Shown in pieces: positions 48,983-50,570 of a DNA stretch of 50,570 bases (position 1 is its first letter; the number at the start of each line of letters is the position of its first letter). The notes beneath the pieces are model-generated. The model did not search any database. It was not told the DNA's origin and saw only the letters and a program-made list of their open reading frames with translations. Position numbers and translations under genes: made by a program. Source of the stretch: Acidobacteriota bacterium (GTDB lineage: Bacteria > Acidobacteriota > Thermoanaerobaculia > Multivoradales > JBCCEF01); the NCBI GenBank assembly GCA_039028635.1, contig JBCCHV010000047.1:1-50570 (forward strand), given 5' to 3'.

Positions 48983-50431
48983 ATGGCTGTCCACTCTCCG
49001 ATCGACAAGACCGAAGCCCTGCTCGGTCTCAAAGAGCGCCTCGGCGACGTCATCGTCCTCGAGGAGGCGGTACGCGAAGAGTTCAAGACCGACTTCGGAC
49101 GGGTCGTGCACCAAGTGCCCGGAGCCGTCGCCCGCTGCACTTCCACCGAGCAGGTGGCCGAAGTGGTGCGGTTCTGCCGCGAGCACGGCATCGTGGTGGT
49201 CGCCCGCGGCCAGGGTCATACCCAAACCGGACAGTCGACCACCGATGGCGGCATCGTCATCGACACGGCGGCGATGTGCAAGATCCACGAGATCGATGCC
49301 GAAGGCCTCTTCGCGCAGTGCGACGGCGGGCTCGTGTGGCGTGACCTGGTGGCGGCCACGGTGCCCCTGGGTCTGGTCCCGCCGGTGTTGACCAACAACC
49401 TCGGCGTTTCCCTCGCCGGCACCGTCTCGGTCGCCGGTCTGGGCGTGGCGAGCTACCGCTACGGCACCCAGGCGGACAACGCCATCGAGCTCGAGGTGGT
49501 CACCGGCACCGGCGAAGTGGTGGTCTGCTCGCGGGAACAGAACGCGGATCTCTACAACGCGGTCCGTTGTGGCTTCGGCCAGTTCGGCATCATCACGCGG
49601 GTCAAGATGCGGCTGCGGCGCTGCAAGCAGAAGGTGCGCATGTACCACCTGCTCTACGACGAGCTCGACACCTTCATGGACGATGCCGACTTCGTCATGC
49701 GGCCGGAGAACCACGACCGCTTCCACACCCTGGAGTCGCGCTGTGCCGCCTGTCCGATCTTCACCAAGAGCATCGGTGAGGGTCTGACCCTGGGTGAGGG
49801 CCAGCAGCTCTACGCCTACTGGATGTACCCGATGTTCCTGACGGTGGAGTACGACGAGGGCGAGAACCCGGACGATGCGGCGGTCCTCGACGGCCTGAAG
49901 CACTACCGTCACCTGCGCACCGAGGAGTACACCCAGCTCGGCTTCTGCAACCGCCTGGTGCCGATCTTCGATCTCTGGCACCGTTCCGGCAACTGGGAGA
50001 TGCACCATCCTTGGGTCGAGACCACCCTCACCTGGGACATGGCTCGGGAGCTGATCCCGACGGTGCTGGAGAGCTTCCCGCCGCAGGCCCTCGGCCCCGG
50101 CGGTCACATCCTGCTGTGGCCGGCCCGTAGCGACAACTCGGACGTGCCTCTCTTCATGTATCCGGAGGGGGCCACCAATCTGATGGGCTTCGGCATTCTG
50201 CCGGCGGTTCCGACCCAGTTCCTCGACCAGGCCCTGTCGCAGCTCGAGATGTTCCACGAGCTCACCGTCGCCTACGGCGGCAAGCGCTATCTCTCGGGCT
50301 GGATCAGCTTCAAGACCCCGGAGGATTGGGAGAACCACTTCGGGGCCGAGAAATGGGCCTTGATCAAAGATGCCAAGCGGCGTTTCGATCCCGACGGCCT
50401 CCTCAATCCGGGTTTCTTCCAGTTCGAGTAG
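48983..50431 (+). CDS. Cytokinin-dehydrogenase-like FAD oxidoreductase
   Basis: This encodes 482 residues. A PCMH-type FAD-binding domain lies at ~35-215: VVARGQGHTQTGQS with H79 in the GHT/GHS position used for covalent FAD attachment, VSLAGTVSVAGLGVASYRYG, and VVTGTGEVVVCSREQNADLYNAVRCGFGQFGIITRV (VVTGTGEVVVCS and GQFGIITRV blocks). The C-terminal substrate domain has HPWVETTLTWDM and ends DPDGLLNPGFF. The arrangement resembles plant-type cytokinin dehydrogenases, which oxidise N6-isopentenyladenines. Substrate identity is inferred from the family and may differ. There is no secretion signal. A strong terminator follows. Confidence 0.85.
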   Translation: MAVHSPIDKTEALLGLKERLGDVIVLEEAVREEFKTDFGRVVHQVPGAVARCTSTEQVAEVVRFCREHGIVVVARGQGHTQTGQSTTDGGIVIDTAAMCKIHEIDAEGLFAQCDGGLVWRDLVAATVPLGLVPPVLTNNLGVSLAGTVSVAGLGVASYRYGTQADNAIELEVVTGTGEVVVCSREQNADLYNAVRCGFGQFGIITRVKMRLRRCKQKVRMYHLLYDELDTFMDDADFVMRPENHDRFHTLESRCAACPIFTKSIGEGLTLGEGQQLYAYWMYPMFLTVEYDEGENPDDAAVLDGLKHYRHLRTEEYTQLGFCNRLVPIFDLWHRSGNWEMHHPWVETTLTWDMARELIPTVLESFPPQALGPGGHILLWPARSDNSDVPLFMYPEGATNLMGFGILPAVPTQFLDQALSQLEMFHELTVAYGGKRYLSGWISFKTPEDWENHFGAEKWALIKDAKRRFDPDGLLNPGFFQFE

Positions 50432-50470
50432 CCGCGCGACGAGAACCCGACGCCGCGGAGAGCGGCACTG

Positions 50471-50501
50471 AAAAGGCCAGCCCGGGAGGGCTGGCCTTTT
50501 T
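50471..50501 (+). terminator. Rho-independent terminator
   Basis: A perfect 13-bp inverted repeat (50471-50483 with 50488-50500) carries a GGGA loop and ends in five T (50497-50501). It lies 39 bases after the flavoprotein stop. The upstream A-run makes it symmetrical, so it may also work on the other strand. Confidence 0.93.
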
Positions 50502-50508
50502 GCTTTCT

Positions 50509-50570
50509 AGCAGGCTGCTGAAAAGGTCATCGGCAACCTGCTTCCGGGCCCGAGAGGGCCCGGCGGCGGC
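50509..50570. repeat. Repeat-like tail with two hairpins, truncated by window end
   Basis: It starts AGCAGGCTGCTGAAAA. One stem pairs 50509-50514 with 50537-50542; a second pairs 50544-50551 with 50556-50563 around a GAGA tetraloop. This looks like the start of an interspersed element, continuing past the window. Confidence 0.4.

Noticed and set aside
48815-50338. 507-codon minus-strand frame
   Set aside because: Antisense to the flavoprotein gene; His-rich low-information translation.

Overview
This is a GC-rich, gene-dense bacterial chromosome segment. It most resembles an Acidobacteriota genome, perhaps near Thermoanaerobaculia. That placement is inference from gene content: an IPTL-CTERM surface protein, a PF07638-type ECF sigma factor coupled to a Ser/Thr kinase, a DUF3516-type helicase, paired secreted proteins with a repeated C-terminal domain, and a C-terminal GFESG motif. 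There is no rRNA gene, tRNA gene, CRISPR array or recognisable prophage. About 39 protein genes are supported, and many neighbours overlap by 4 bases (ATGA or GTGA).

Layout. 1-1832: the 3' end of an RHS polymorphic toxin gene with a low-GC toxin tip, a GTGA-coupled candidate immunity gene and a second small gene. 1940-6499 (minus): a cyclic-nucleotide-binding protein, glutamate-type dehydrogenase, TonB-C protein, hotdog thioesterase and a secreted deacetylase fused to a SnoaL/DUF4440-like domain. 6971-11543: a degenerate HD-GYP protein, a membrane-anchored SGNH hydrolase, a lipoprotein and a tricorn-like S41 peptidase. 11567-18688: two coupled paralogous secreted proteins (minus), divergent from an ECF sigma / kinase / TPR operon (plus). 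18723-18904: a palindromic repeat with a second copy at 48232-48411. 18902-23481: an outer-membrane porin, a class-V aminotransferase and a Cys-rich secreted protein, with two interleaved perfect inverted repeats between the last two. 23701-28654 (minus): an RND/MMPL exporter, an outer-membrane lipoprotein-sorting-like protein and a beta-barrel protein. 28999-34246: an IPTL-CTERM protein, GH25 lysozyme, RibD-C reductase, GNAT, DUF1203 protein and a membrane protein / ECF sigma / anti-sigma operon. 34414-41241: a Ski2-like helicase, MscS channel, rearranged aconitase-family enzyme and TPR protein. 41417-50431: a ferredoxin-TPR membrane fusion, a secreted protein, a FadL-like porin, metallophosphoesterase, STAS protein, asparaginase, a lipid-anchored rhodanese-like protein lacking its cysteine, and a cytokinin-dehydrogenase-like flavoprotein.

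The strongest unexplained signals are four. (1) An E-P-x-L-P-x-G-L decapeptide is repeated four times in the N-terminus of the beta-barrel protein and twice in periplasmic loop 2 of the RND exporter in the same operon, suggesting an envelope-spanning assembly held by a shared linear motif. (2) Perfect 10- and 12-bp inverted repeats lie in interleaved order (A-B-A'-B') between two convergent genes. (3) The ends of the ~180-bp palindromic repeat supply the stop codon of a neighbouring gene in both copies. (4) The RHS tip/immunity pair sits in base composition unlike its surroundings.
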